Shown piece by piece: positions 1 through 8,020 of a stretch of DNA of 64,000 bases. The translations under genes were made by a program, and so were the position numbers. Numbering within the stretch: the first letter of the stretch is position 1; every line of letters begins with the position of its first letter. The notes beneath the pieces were generated by a model. The model saw only the letters and a program-made list of their open reading frames with translations, ran no database searches and was not told where the DNA came from. The stretch comes from Desulfurispora thermophila DSM 16022 (GTDB taxonomy: Bacteria; Bacillota; Desulfotomaculia; Desulfotomaculales; Desulfurisporaceae), in contig NZ_AQWN01000007.1 in the NCBI RefSeq assembly GCF_000376385.1, forward strand, positions 62,001 to 126,000, in the 5' to 3' direction.

Positions 1-1
1 A

Positions 2-892
2 CCGCCGGACCCCTGGCCCACCATTGACGAAGAACCGTGCCTTAAAGCCTTTCGGGCCATGGAAAAATATATGGGCAGGGAGTTTTATGGAGTCATATCC
101 ACCGAACTGGGCGGCGGCAATACGGCCATCGCCTTTTACGTGGCCGCCCTGGCGGGCAAATACATCATTGATGCCGACCCGGCCGGCCGCTCGGTGCCCG
201 AGCTGCAGCATTCCACCTACTACATTCACGGCCTGCCCATCGCCCCTATCGCCGTGGCCAACCATTTCGGCGATGTGGCCATCTTGACCGAAGTGGTGGA
301 CGATTTGCGGGCGGAAGCACTGGTGCGGGCCATGGCCGTGGCCAGCAAAAACCACATCGGAGTGGTGGACCACCCGGCCCGGGCCGGAGTTCTGAAAAAG
401 GCCGTGATCCCCGGGGCCATTTCCTGTGCCTTAAAACTGGGACAGGCCTTCCGGGAAGCCAGAGAACAGGGAAGGGACCTGGCCGGGGCCCTGTGCCGGG
501 CCGGCAACGGCGTGGTGCTGTTTAGAGGTACGGTGCGGGACTTTGGCTGGGATACCGTTGATGGCTTTACGGTGGGCGAAACCTTCCTGGAAGGCAGCGG
601 GGAATATGCCGGTTCCACCTACAAGGTCTGGTTTAAAAACGAACATATCATTGCCTGGCGCAACGGGGAAATTGATGTCACCGTGCCCGACCTGATTTGC
701 ATGGTCTGCGACGATACCGGAGAGCCCATCACCAATCCCAACTACCGGGTGGGGATGCGGGTTTCGGTATTTGCCCTGCCCGCACCGGCGCAGTGGAGAA
801 CCGAAAAGGGCCTGCAGTGCTTTGGCCCCAAGCATTTTGGCTATAATATCGACTATATACCCGTGGAAAAGAAATTTGCCAGGGCGGAGTGA
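2..892 (+). CDS. DUF917 family protein (5' end outside window)
   Basis: The reading frame is open from base 2, so the gene begins to the left of the window; the first internal ATG (59) is not the start. About 296 residues are visible of a family usually near 360. The segments GVISTELGGGNTA and DADPAGRSVPELQ and the C-terminal PNYRVGMRV block fit DUF917 (COG3535). The biochemical role of this family is poorly defined, and members often sit beside hydantoinase or peptidase-like genes. The stop overlaps the start region of the following aminopeptidase-like gene, so the two are probably translated together. The family call is from pattern recognition; no substrate can be named. Confidence 0.8.
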   Translation, partial: PPDPWPTIDEEPCLKAFRAMEKYMGREFYGVISTELGGGNTAIAFYVAALAGKYIIDADPAGRSVPELQHSTYYIHGLPIAPIAVANHFGDVAILTEVVDDLRAEALVRAMAVASKNHIGVVDHPARAGVLKKAVIPGAISCALKLGQAFREAREQGRDLAGALCRAGNGVVLFRGTVRDFGWDTVDGFTVGETFLEGSGEYAGSTYKVWFKNEHIIAWRNGEIDVTVPDLICMVCDDTGEPITNPNYRVGMRVSVFALPAPAQWRTEKGLQCFGPKHFGYNIDYIPVEKKFARAE

Positions 893-1914
893 TGCCGATG
901 TTTAACTGGGAAGAAATCAAACCGGCCGTAGTATCCATGCTGCGGGTGAACATGGGGCTGAAAGAAGGGGAATCCCTGCTGGTGGTCAATGACGTGCCCG
1001 GCCCGGAAGACTGGTACCGGGGCTTTGCGGAAATAAAGGACCTGGCCCGGCGGTCGGTCCTGGCCCGGAGTATATATGAGCTTTGCCGGGAGGAATTTAA
1101 AGACAACCGGGTGGACTACCTGGTTTACCCCGCGCTGGGCCAGAGCGGTCAGGAACCCCCCGGCTTTGTAGCCGAAAAACTCCCGGCCTACGACGTGGTC
1201 ATTTTGCTTACCACTTACTCCCTGTCCCACACCAACGCCCGGGAAAAAGCCACCCGGGCCGGCGCCCGCATCGCCAGCATGCCCGGCATAGAATACGAAA
1301 TGTTCCTGCCCGGCGGCCCCATGGCGGTGGATTATGCAGCGATCCGGAAGGAGACGGAAACCCTGGCGGCCATGTTGACCGGGGCTCAAACCGTCCGGGT
1401 TGTCACCGACCTGGGTACGGATTTGACCTTCAGCATCGCCGGACGGGAGGGCGGCCCGGATACCGGAATTTACGATGCCCGGGGCGAGTGGGGCAACCTG
1501 CCGGGCGGCGAAGCCTTTGTGGCCCCGGTGGAAGGAACCGCCAACGGCAAACTGGTGGTGCCCAAAGGCTGGTACCCCGGCCTGACAGAAGACATGGTGC
1601 TGGAGTTCAAGGAAGGTTATGTGGTGTCCCTGCAGGGTGGCGGCCGGGTGGGGGCGGAATTCACCAGGCTGCTGGCCTTTGGCAATGATAGCCTCAAGCA
1701 CCGGAGAAATTGTGCCGAGCTGGGTATCGGTACCAATCCCAAAGCCAGGAAACCCGACAATGTGCTGGAGGCGGAAAAAATCAAAGGCACCATCCACATT
1801 GCCATTGGCGACAGTTCCCACCTGGGCGGCGTGACCGAATCCGATTTACACGAAGACTTCGTCATACCCCACCCCCGGCTGTACCTGGACGGGGAGCTGG
1901 TTTTGGGCAAGTAA
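892..1914 (+). CDS. M29-type aminopeptidase (aminopeptidase T family)
   Basis: This looks like a metal-dependent aminopeptidase of the M29/COG2309 group, cytoplasmic, about 340 residues, removing N-terminal residues from peptides. The C-terminal half has the family hallmarks: GEWGNLPGGEAF, EGTANGK, ELGIGTNP and IAIGDSSHLGG followed by SDLHEDFVI, where the acidic and histidine residues are expected to bind metal. GTG 889, ATG 892 and ATG 898 are all in frame; a GGCGGAG ribosome site at 883-888 favours 892 or 898. It overlaps the stop of the upstream DUF917 gene, which suggests a two-gene operon. The metal ligands are inferred from the family. Confidence 0.75.
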   Translation: MPMFNWEEIKPAVVSMLRVNMGLKEGESLLVVNDVPGPEDWYRGFAEIKDLARRSVLARSIYELCREEFKDNRVDYLVYPALGQSGQEPPGFVAEKLPAYDVVILLTTYSLSHTNAREKATRAGARIASMPGIEYEMFLPGGPMAVDYAAIRKETETLAAMLTGAQTVRVVTDLGTDLTFSIAGREGGPDTGIYDARGEWGNLPGGEAFVAPVEGTANGKLVVPKGWYPGLTEDMVLEFKEGYVVSLQGGGRVGAEFTRLLAFGNDSLKHRRNCAELGIGTNPKARKPDNVLEAEKIKGTIHIAIGDSSHLGGVTESDLHEDFVIPHPRLYLDGELVLGK

Positions 1915-1979
1915 CCCCCTTATCTGTTAAACTTAACTTGAAGCAGGAATACCCTGCTAAATCAGCAAAGTATTACGGT

Positions 1980-2150
1980 TAAAGATTTCCGGAAAAAGGA
2001 CTTAACCTCCTGACAGTTTGACTGCTTACGAAAGAGCTACCTTTCCCGGATCAAAATTGCAGACTGCGGTTCATAGAAGGGTTGTGCTTCGAGCACCAGG
2101 TTAGATAAGGCCCACTGCCAGTCTGTAGCAAAACCGGACGTGGAGGTATT
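1980..2150 (+). ncRNA. candidate IS110 bridge RNA region (left end remnant)
   Basis: The 240 bases between the aminopeptidase and the IS110 transposase fragment hold no gene. IS110-family elements carry a non-coding end next to the transposase that is transcribed as a bridge RNA specifying target and donor. The stretch before the start codon resembles other IS110 leaders as I remember them, and it has a small hairpin (GTGCT-TCG-AGCAC, about 2085-2097). Whether a complete bridge RNA survives cannot be judged by eye, and the element has lost its right half. Confidence 0.4.
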
Positions 2151-2155
2151 TGGTA

Positions 2156-2552
2156 ATGTATTTTGTAGGTATTGATTGGTCTGACTTACATCATGACATT
2201 GCCGTGCTCGATGAAAAGGGCAAAGAACTTAAATTTTTCACCATACCTCACAGCAGGCAAGGCATGGAGTTATTAAAGGACAGACTCTTGAACATCGATC
2301 CGACACCGGAAAACTTTGCTTGCTTGCCCGAAACCAAAAACGGTCTTTTGGTGCAATTCCTGTTGGAAGCCGGCTTTCCAGTTTACCCGCTCAACCCGAA
2401 GGTTGTAGATTACCGTCGAAAACCGTCTGGGGCAAAGAGTGATCCAATCGATGCCAGACTGCTGGCCAACATTGGCCGCTCCGACCTGGCACAGTTGAAG
2501 AGGCTCAAGCCGGATGCGGAATTAATCGCGGAACTAAAGATATTGACCCGGC
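2156..2552 (+). pseudogene. IS110-family transposase, N-terminal fragment
   Basis: About 130 residues of a DEDD (RuvC-like) transposase remain, starting at ATG 2156 behind a GTGGAGGT ribosome site. The motifs YFVGIDWSDLHH (first Asp), LPETKNGLLV (Glu), VYPLNP and [11 protein letters not shown] (last Asp pair) identify IS110. The C-terminal Tnp_20 domain with its catalytic serine is missing. At roughly 2536-2555 the sequence switches into a DegT aminotransferase reading frame, so the element was cut by a deletion. No matching right end is visible, and the protein is almost certainly inactive. Confidence 0.85.
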
Positions 2553-3390
2553 TACGTTCAATATGGACCCGGAGCGGCTGGCGGCGGCCATCACGCCGCG
2601 CACCCGGGCGGTTATCCCTGTGCATTTTGCCGGCCTGGCCTGCCGCATGGACGCCATTTTAGAGCTGGCGGAAAGGCACAGTCTGGCAGTGATAGAGGAC
2701 GCGGCCCACGCGCTGCCCGCCACTTTTCAGGGGCGGCTGGTGGGCGCGCTGGACAGCCGGGCCACGGTGTTCAGTTTCTACGCCACCAAGACGCTGGCCA
2801 CGGGTGAGGGGGGCATGGTGGTGACGCATGATGCGGCCCTGGCCCAGCGCTGCCGGGTGATGCGCCTGCACGGTATCAGCCGCGATGTGTTTGACCGCTA
2901 CACTTCCCGCGCCCTGGCCTGGTATTACGAAGTGGTGGCGCCGGGGTTCAAGTACAACCTGCCCGATATTGCGGCGGCCATCAGCATCCACCAGCTGAAA
3001 AAAGTGCGGGCCATGCAGCAAAAAAGGGAGGCCATGGCCCGCCGCTATAATGAGGCATTTGCCGGCCTGCCCCTGAAGCTGCCGCCCGGCCCGCCGCCGG
3101 GCGAGGTGCACGCCTGGCACCTGTATGTGATCCGTCTGGCCGATGATGCGCCCGTGGGCCGGGATGAGTTTATCCAGCGCATGGCCGATCTGGGCATTGG
3201 CTGCAGTGTGCACTTTATCCCCCTGCACCTGCACCCCTACTGGCGGGATACCTACGGGCTAAAGGCCGATGATTTCCCCCAAGCCCTGGAGGCCTACCGG
3301 CGGGCGGTCAGCCTGCCTTTGTATACGCGCATGACCGAGGCCGACCAGGAGCGGGTGATTGCGGCGGTGCGGCAGCTGCTGGCGGGCTAG
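2539..3390 (+). pseudogene. DegT/DnrJ/EryC1/StrS aminotransferase, 5'-truncated
   Basis: This is the C-terminal two thirds of a PLP-dependent sugar aminotransferase of the DegT family, an enzyme of nucleotide-sugar biosynthesis for surface polysaccharide. Coding similarity starts at [14 protein letters not shown] (2539) and runs to the stop at 3390. [10 protein letters not shown] carries the cofactor-contacting Asp. In [14 protein letters not shown] the Lys is the expected Schiff-base lysine, and [12 protein letters not shown] is typical of the C-terminal half. Roughly the first 115 residues are missing and replaced by the IS110 fragment. An internal ATG at 2563 could give a protein, but without the N-terminal part it should not fold as a normal enzyme. 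Confidence 0.85.
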
Positions 3391-3481
3391 CCGGGCACCA
3401 GGGCGAGTGCCTGGTGCGGGTCAAATAGTGGTATGACATGGTGAGTTCCTGTGTTACTGAGTATGGCAGGGAGGTGGCTTT

Positions 3482-4093
3482 GTGCTGGCCAAAAGGGTTT
3501 TCGACCTGGTGTGCACCATACCGGGTTTGCTTTTGCTGCTTCCTGTTTTTGCGGTCATCGCCCTTTTCATCAAGCTGGATTCGCCGGGACCGGTGTTTTT
3601 TCGCCAGGAGCGGGTGGGGCGGGGCGGCCGCCCCTTTCGCATTTATAAGTTTCGCACCATGGTGGCCGACGCCGAAAAGCTGGGCCGGCAGATCACCGTG
3701 GGCTGTGACAGCCGCATTACCCGGGTGGGGGCCTTTTTGCGCCACTACAAGCTGGACGAGCTGCCCCAGCTTATCAATGTGCTGAAGGGTGAGATGAGTC
3801 TGGTGGGGCCGCGCCCCGAGGTGCCCCGCTATGTGGCCCTGTATCCGCCGCAGGTGCGGTAGCTGGTGCTTTCCGTACCGCCGGGCATCACCGATTTTGC
3901 CTCGCTGGAGTTCAAGGAGGAAAGCCGCCTGCTGGCGGCGGCCGCGGCGGAAGGGGCGGCCGACCCGGAAACCGTGTATGTGCAAAAGATTTTGCCGGTG
4001 AAGCTGGATTACTACTGCCGCTATGTGCGGCAGCGCAGCCTGTGGCTGGATTTTAAGCTGGTGCTGCGCACCCTGGTGGCCATCTGGCGGTGA
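3482..4093 (+). pseudogene. polyprenyl-phosphate sugar transferase interrupted by amber codon
   Basis: A bacterial sugar transferase (WcaJ/EpsL type) that would load the first sugar phosphate on a lipid carrier in the membrane. It starts at GTG 3482 behind AGGGAGGTGG. An N-terminal membrane segment (residues about 8-28) is followed by [20 protein letters not shown] and [20 protein letters not shown], all diagnostic. At 3860-3862 a TAG stop interrupts the frame; reading continues in the same frame through VPPGITDFASLEF to 4093, as in intact homologues. A single CAG to TAG change would explain it. Together with the truncated DegT gene next door this suggests a dying polysaccharide locus. A sequencing error is the alternative. 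Confidence 0.85.
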
Positions 4094-4155
4094 GGGGCGT
4101 GGTTTGCCGGGTGGTTAAATACCGAAAACATGTTCCGGAAAAATTTATGTAATTA

Positions 4156-4258
4156 TGCGCCAGAGCGAGATCGGCTTGCAGAACATCCGATCGCTCTGGC
4201 CATTTTGTTATAATGGCACATATGTTCCTTGGACATGCTCCGAACCTGTGTGCTACCA
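4156..4258 (+). repeat. 103-bp leader repeat, copy A
   Basis: This stretch recurs at 5403-5505. The first half forms a hairpin (CCAGAGCGA with TCGCTCTGG) followed by ATTTTGTT and could be a terminator. The second half, from TATGTTCC (4221) to GTGCTA (4256), is almost identical in both copies and includes a GTTC/GAAC dyad about 12 bases apart and a possible -35 TTGGAC at 4229. Each copy precedes a set of small genes, so it probably carries promoter and operator for them. Confidence 0.7.
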
Positions 4259-4320
4259 TAGACTCAGCCGGGCGGGCGGTGGTCCGCCGGGCAGAAAAGA
4301 GGCAAGGAGGTGAAAGGCTT

Positions 4321-4545
4321 ATGCCGGTGACCCGAGTGGCTACGGGCAGCGCGCTGCGCCTGGTGCTGCAGACCGGGGTGGATGAGCAGGGCAACCCCAT
4401 CACCCGCAACAAGACCCTGAGCAATGTCAAGACCAGCGCCAGTGACGAGGATGTGTACGCTGTGGCCGCCCTGCTGGCCGGTTTGCAGGACTACGGGGTG
4501 AACAACATCCTGCGCATCGACTCCGGTGCCTTGCAGAACTCTTAA
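4321..4545 (+). CDS. DUF1659 family small protein
   Basis: A 74-residue protein starting at ATG 4321 directly behind a strong ribosome site (AAGGAGGTGA). The core GVDEQGNPITRNKTLSNVK followed by DEDVYAVAALLAGLQ is the DUF1659 pattern, seen in Firmicutes as short proteins of unknown function that are usually paired with DUF2922 genes. There is no signal peptide or membrane segment. An upstream in-frame ATG at 4213 lies inside the leader repeat and is not used in my reading. It is followed by the DUF2922 gene, and both probably belong to the same transcription unit. No function should be assigned. Confidence 0.8.
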   Translation: MPVTRVATGSALRLVLQTGVDEQGNPITRNKTLSNVKTSASDEDVYAVAALLAGLQDYGVNNILRIDSGALQNS

Positions 4546-4679
4546 GGTAAACGGTTGCTGCTCCAGGAAATGGTGGCAACCGGTCCCTGCCCCGCTGGTG
4601 CTCCGGATGCCGCCGGCCGGGCGGTATCTGCGGGGGCTGGCGGGCGGGGCGAATCAGGAAAAGGAGGTGAAATGCGCCT

Positions 4680-4904
4680 ATGGCCAAAGTTCTCCGCATG
4701 GTGTTCCGCAATGCGGCCGGGCGGGCGGTGACCATCAGCCTGGACAATCCCAAGGACACCCTTACCCAGGCCCAGGTGACCAGCGCCATGGACCAGATCA
4801 TCAGCAAGAACATTTTCACCAGCAGCGGTGGCGATCTGGTGGAAAAGTCCCTGGCCGAGATTGTGGATACCAGCCGCAATACGCTCTTCGACGCTACGCC
4901 TTAA
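4680..4904 (+). CDS. DUF2922 family small protein
   Basis: A 74-residue protein with the DUF2922 pattern: VFRNAAGRAVTISLDNPKD, then TQAQVTSAMDQIISKNIFTSSGGDL. It starts at ATG 4680 behind AAAAGGAGGTGAA. DUF1659 and DUF2922 proteins commonly occur as neighbours, as here, which suggests they act together, perhaps as an assembly; the role is unknown. A strong hairpin follows at 4971-4999. The product appears soluble, with no Cys or membrane segment. Confidence 0.82.
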   Translation: MAKVLRMVFRNAAGRAVTISLDNPKDTLTQAQVTSAMDQIISKNIFTSSGGDLVEKSLAEIVDTSRNTLFDATP

Positions 4905-4970
4905 TGCGCGGCCCGGGGCGCCATGCCGTTTACTGGTATGCGCCCGGCTGTGCGCGGCGTAAAGCAGGCC

Positions 4971-4999
4971 GCGCCCCTGTGCCAAAGGGGCGCTTTTTT
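4971..4999 (+). terminator. rho-independent terminator after DUF2922 gene
   Basis: GCGCCCCT, a short loop and AGGGGCGC form a GC-rich stem followed directly by TTTTTT. It lies between the DUF2922 gene and the coiled-coil protein gene, so some transcripts probably end here while others read through. Confidence 0.8.
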
Positions 5000-5064
5000 A
5001 GTCGGGCGGGCTTTATGGCTCTGGCCGGACTGCCCGGGAACGAAAAGAACAGGAGGTGAGGGGT

Positions 5065-5367
5065 TTGACGGGCGATGAAGCGCTGCGGGCGCAGCTGGTG
5101 TTTGTGCAGGAGGATCTCAAGGAGATCAAGGCCGATCTGAAAGAGATGCGCCGCGATCACAGTGAGAGCTTAAAGCGCGTCTACCAGCGGCTGGACGAGC
5201 TGGCCGCCCGCGACCCGGTCTCGCGCCGTGAGTGCGAGGGCTGTCGCCAGATCTGCGGCGAGCAGGTGGAGCGCAAGATTCGCGAGAGCCGGGGCTACCC
5301 GGCCTGGGTGGCCGTGCTGCTCTCTCTATGCAGTGGCCTGGCGGTGTATGTGCTGACCAGGGGGTAG
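5065..5367 (+). CDS. coiled-coil protein with C-terminal membrane anchor
   Basis: A 100-residue protein starting at TTG 5065; AGGAGGTGA at 5051-5059 is well spaced for this start and too close for the upstream GTG 5056. Residues 10-50 are charged and heptad-like (EDLKEIKADLKEMRR), then come three cysteines (CEGCRQIC) and one C-terminal membrane segment (PAWVAVLLSLCSGLAVYVL) ending in TRG. This layout, a cytoplasmic coiled coil on a tail anchor beside an amidase and a holin-like gene, recalls small phage or lysis-cassette proteins (haemolysin XhlA type). That comparison is by layout only. The last 26 bases of the gene are repeated at 6379-6404. Confidence 0.65.
   Translation: MTGDEALRAQLVFVQEDLKEIKADLKEMRRDHSESLKRVYQRLDELAARDPVSRRECEGCRQICGEQVERKIRESRGYPAWVAVLLSLCSGLAVYVLTRG
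5342..5367 (+). repeat. 26-bp tail repeat, copy 1
   Basis: The last 26 bases of the coiled-coil gene (starting CGGTGTATG, ending GGGGGTAG) recur exactly at 6379-6404, after the holin-like gene. It marks the end of each of two repeated units. Confidence 0.9.
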
Positions 5368-5402
5368 CTTTGGGGGGGTCCCGAGAAAATATTCTGCCAG
5401 AT

Positions 5403-5505
5403 TGCGCCAGAGCGAGATTGGCCTGCAGAACAGGCGATCGCCCTGGCTATTTTGTTTTAACAGAATATATGTTCCTTGGACATGCCCCGAACTTGTGTGC
5501 TAACA
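5403..5505 (+). repeat. 103-bp leader repeat, copy B
   Basis: Second copy of the leader at 4156-4258. The hairpin arm has diverged (CGCCCTGG instead of CGCTCTGG) while the GTTC/GAAC block at 5468-5502 is nearly unchanged, which argues for selection on that block. It precedes the amidase gene. Confidence 0.7.
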
Positions 5506-5563
5506 TGGGAACAAGCCGGGCGGGGAAGTGCCCGGCCCAGTATGGCGGAAAGGGTGGTAGGTT

Positions 5564-6106
5564 TTGTCCGGCAAACCACTGGTGGTACTGGATCCCGGGC
5601 ACGGTGGCCGCAGTCCCGGGGCGGTGAGCAGAAGCGGCCTTAGGGAGAAGGAGATCAACATGGCCATCTGCCTGGCGGTCTACCAGGCGCTGGAGGGGCT
5701 GGCCGAGGTGCTTTTGACCCGGCAGGGGGATGAAAATGTCACCCTGGTCCAGCGCGCGGCCCTGGCCAACGCCGCCCGGGCCGATTGCTTTGTCAGTGTG
5801 CACTGCAACAGTTCGGTGGACCGGCGGGCCCGGGGCACGGAAACCTTTTGCTTCCCCGGCAGTGCCGCCGGGCGGCGTCTGGCTGTGCTTTTGCAGCAGC
5901 AGCTGGTGCGGTCGCTGTATCTGCCCGACCGGGGGGTGAAGACGGCCCGTTTCGCGGTGCTGCGGCAGACCCGCATGCCGGCGGCGCTGGTGGAGGTGGC
6001 TTTTTTGTCCAACACGGTGGAGGAGGAGCTTTTGCGCGACCAGGCCGTGCGGCAAAAAGCGGGCCGGGCCCTGGCCCGGGGGATAGGGGAGTTTCTGGGG
6101 CTGTAG
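5564..6106 (+). CDS. N-acetylmuramoyl-L-alanine amidase (Amidase_3)
   Basis: A 180-residue stand-alone zinc amidase that would cut the bond between muramic acid and the stem peptide of peptidoglycan. LDPGHGG (first zinc His), LREKEINMA (Glu), SVHCNSS (second His) and LVEVAFLSN (catalytic Glu) are all present, so the enzyme looks active. It starts at TTG 5564 behind AAAGGGTGG. There is no signal peptide and no wall-binding domain. Together with the membrane protein encoded 18 bases downstream, this is what an endolysin released by a holin looks like. A cortex- or mother-cell-lysis role in sporulation is also possible. Confidence 0.88.
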   Translation: MSGKPLVVLDPGHGGRSPGAVSRSGLREKEINMAICLAVYQALEGLAEVLLTRQGDENVTLVQRAALANAARADCFVSVHCNSSVDRRARGTETFCFPGSAAGRRLAVLLQQQLVRSLYLPDRGVKTARFAVLRQTRMPAALVEVAFLSNTVEEELLRDQAVRQKAGRALARGIGEFLGL

Positions 6107-6123
6107 AGTGGGAGGTGAGGATA

Positions 6124-6378
6124 ATGGACGATGGCGCAGCGGTGATCATTACCGGCCTGGTGGTGTGGCTGGTGGAGCTGGGCAAGCGCCTGGGCATGGA
6201 CAGGTTTTACGTGCCCGCGCTGGCCTGCGGGCTGGGCGGGCTGTTGAGCGCCCTGTGGTGCTATTTCCTGCAGCCGGGGGTAGCGCTTTTGCCGGCGGTG
6301 AAAGAGGGGCTTTTGCTGGGCGCCGTGGCCGGCGGGCTGTACGGATTCGGCCGGGCCGCCCTGGGGCGGAAAGAGTAA
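6124..6378 (+). CDS. holin-like small membrane protein
   Basis: An 84-residue protein starting at ATG 6124 behind GGGAGGTGAGG. It has three hydrophobic segments (about residues 4-18, 30-50 and 58-76) and a basic C-terminus (GRAALGRKE). Size, topology and position right after an amidase gene fit a holin or holin-like protein, which would let the signal-less amidase reach the wall. I do not recognise a specific holin family, so the call is by context. The duplicated 26-bp tail follows immediately. Confidence 0.55.
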   Translation: MDDGAAVIITGLVVWLVELGKRLGMDRFYVPALACGLGGLLSALWCYFLQPGVALLPAVKEGLLLGAVAGGLYGFGRAALGRKE

Positions 6379-6404
6379 CGGTGTATGTGCTGACCAGGGG
6401 GTAG
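6379..6404 (+). repeat. 26-bp tail repeat, copy 2
   Basis: Exact copy of 5342-5367 placed after the holin-like gene stop. Here it is out of context and encodes no known protein end, so it is a recombination scar or a conserved 3' element. Confidence 0.9.
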
Positions 6405-6790
6405 TTCCGGGGACTGGCGCAAATCGCAGGCAAAATACTCTTGGCAAGGGGCTCTTTTTGTGGTATATGTTTATTATAGCAGGACGGCAGGTAGGCAGTA
6501 GCGGGGCGGTTGTGGCGCCCCGCATGGGGTGTGGTTTTCCCGACCCGGCCGGAGGGGCTTTGGAGCAGGCCCTTGCGGCCGCGCCGGGAGGAGTATGGTA
6601 GCACCGGCCGGGGTGAACCGGCGGCAGTGCCATGGTGTGCCGGCGTGCCTGTCTTTTGTCCTGCGGGTGTGGTTTGCCGTGCGGGGCATAAGGCGGGCTT
6701 TTGTGTTTTTATCGAATCCGCCCGGAAGACACTCATCTTTACAGGTGAGTGATGAATGGGCGGCCAGCTGATAATACCAAATAAGTAGGG

Positions 6791-6893
6791 CTGGAAGCAC
6801 CCGAACTTACGCCTGCGGAGATTGCGTAAGACCCATGTGGTTCGGTCGATGAACCAGGAAGCTCCCGCCTCTACAGGCGGGAGAGGCTTCACT
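6791..6893 (+). mobile_element. IS200/IS605-type right-end remnant (possible omega RNA 3' part)
   Basis: Nested hairpins are visible: CCGAAC...GTTCGG enclosing CTTACGC...GCGTAAG, then a stem CTCCCGCCT-CTAC-AGGCGGGAG. This resembles the right end that follows tnpB genes in IS605/IS1341 elements, where the omega RNA scaffold is encoded. No tnpB or tnpA gene remains in 6405-6790, which is otherwise GC-rich non-coding sequence with one short hairpin near 6730 (CACTCATC and AGGTGAGTG). It lies just ahead of the DAHP synthase start. Confidence 0.5.
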
Positions 6894-6923
6894 ATGCAGG
6901 ATGGTAGAATGGAGGGAAAAAAC

Positions 6924-7769
6924 ATGATGCAAAACGCGAAGGCTGTGCCGTTCAAGCTGGCCAGCCGGGAGGAGTGCCCGCAGGATACGCGGGTGCAGGT
7001 GGGTAGTGTAACCATTGGCGATGGCAATGTGGTGGTGATGGCCGGCCCCTGCGCAGTGGAAAGCGAGGAGCAACTGCTGGAGTGCGCCCGCGCCGTGCGC
7101 CGGGCCGGGGCGGCGGTGCTGCGGGGCGGGGCGTTTAAGCCGCGCACTTCGCCTTACAGTTTCCAGGGGCTGGGCGAGGAGGGGCTGGCGCTTTTGGCCG
7201 CCGCGCGGCGGGAAAGCGGCCTGCCCGTGATCACCGAGGTGCTGGACCCGCGCCATGTGGAGCAGGTGAGCCGCTGTGCCGATATTTTGCAGATCGGCAC
7301 GCGCAATATGCAGAATTTTACCCTGCTGCGCGAGGTGGCGCTGGCCGGCAAGCCGGTGCTGCTGAAAAGGGGCCAGTCGGCCACCATTGAGGAATGGCTG
7401 TGCGCCGCCGAGTACATCATGGCGGCCGGCAACCGGCAGGTGCTTTTGTGCGAGCGGGGCATCCGCGGCTTTGACCCGCTGCTGCGCAATACGCTGGATC
7501 TTTCCGCCGTGGCGGTGGTAAAGCAGCTCACCCACCTGCCCGTGGTGGTGGATCCCAGTCACGCCGTGGGGCGGGCCCGCTTTGTGCCGGCCATGGCCCG
7601 GGCGGCGCTGGCGGCCGGGGCGGACGGGCTGCTCATCGAGGTGCACCCCTGCCCGGAAAAGGCGCTCTGCGACGGCCAGCAGTCGCTGACGCCGGAAGCC
7701 TTTGCCGCCCTGATGGGGCAGCTGAGGGCGCTGGCCCGGGCCATGGGCCGGGATGTGGTGACGGTGTAG
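6924..7769 (+). CDS. aroF: 3-deoxy-7-phosphoheptulonate (DAHP) synthase
   Basis: Catalyses phosphoenolpyruvate plus erythrose-4-phosphate to DAHP, the first step of the shikimate pathway, in the cytoplasm. The 281-residue protein is the short AroA-beta form. [45 protein letters not shown] and VVDPSHAVG are signature blocks of the active site and metal site. AATGGAGGG at 6907-6915 supports ATG 6924; a longer frame reaching 6822 is inside the insertion-sequence remnant and is not convincing. An N-terminal regulatory domain (ferredoxin-like or ACT) is absent. No other shikimate genes are adjacent, so it is probably transcribed alone. Confidence 0.92.
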   Translation: MMQNAKAVPFKLASREECPQDTRVQVGSVTIGDGNVVVMAGPCAVESEEQLLECARAVRRAGAAVLRGGAFKPRTSPYSFQGLGEEGLALLAAARRESGLPVITEVLDPRHVEQVSRCADILQIGTRNMQNFTLLREVALAGKPVLLKRGQSATIEEWLCAAEYIMAAGNRQVLLCERGIRGFDPLLRNTLDLSAVAVVKQLTHLPVVVDPSHAVGRARFVPAMARAALAAGADGLLIEVHPCPEKALCDGQQSLTPEAFAALMGQLRALARAMGRDVVTV

Positions 7770-8020
7770 GATTTGTTTTTGTATGAGAAACAGGCGGGGT
7801 GCAGGGCACTCCGCTTGTTTACGTGTTATAGCTTATGTGTTATAAGGTTGAAATATCTGGAGATATGTTGTAATATTTTGATTAATTGTATAAGATAAAA
7901 AATGACAATAGGTATTGACAGTTTGGCGGCTTTGACACAGCGCTCATAAAATAGAAAAGCCTTTTTGTTGCATCTAGTGTAACACCATTTATCAGATTTC
8001 CAGATATTATAGGCAATATT

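Noticed and set aside
2150-2662. 170-residue protein across the IS110/DegT junction
   Set aside because: The last 35 residues are an out-of-frame reading of the aminotransferase gene; this is a junction artefact.
3860-3862. Pyrrolysine read-through of the TAG in the sugar transferase
   Set aside because: The residue is not part of the active site, the locus is decaying, and no pyl genes are in the window.
4221-4256. LexA/SOS box in the repeated leader
   Set aside because: CGAAC is present but the second half does not match CGAAC-N4-GTTCG; only a loose GTTC/GAAC dyad can be claimed.
4300-6404. Prophage
   Set aside because: Only an amidase, a holin-like protein and small proteins are present; there are no capsid, tail, integrase or replication genes.
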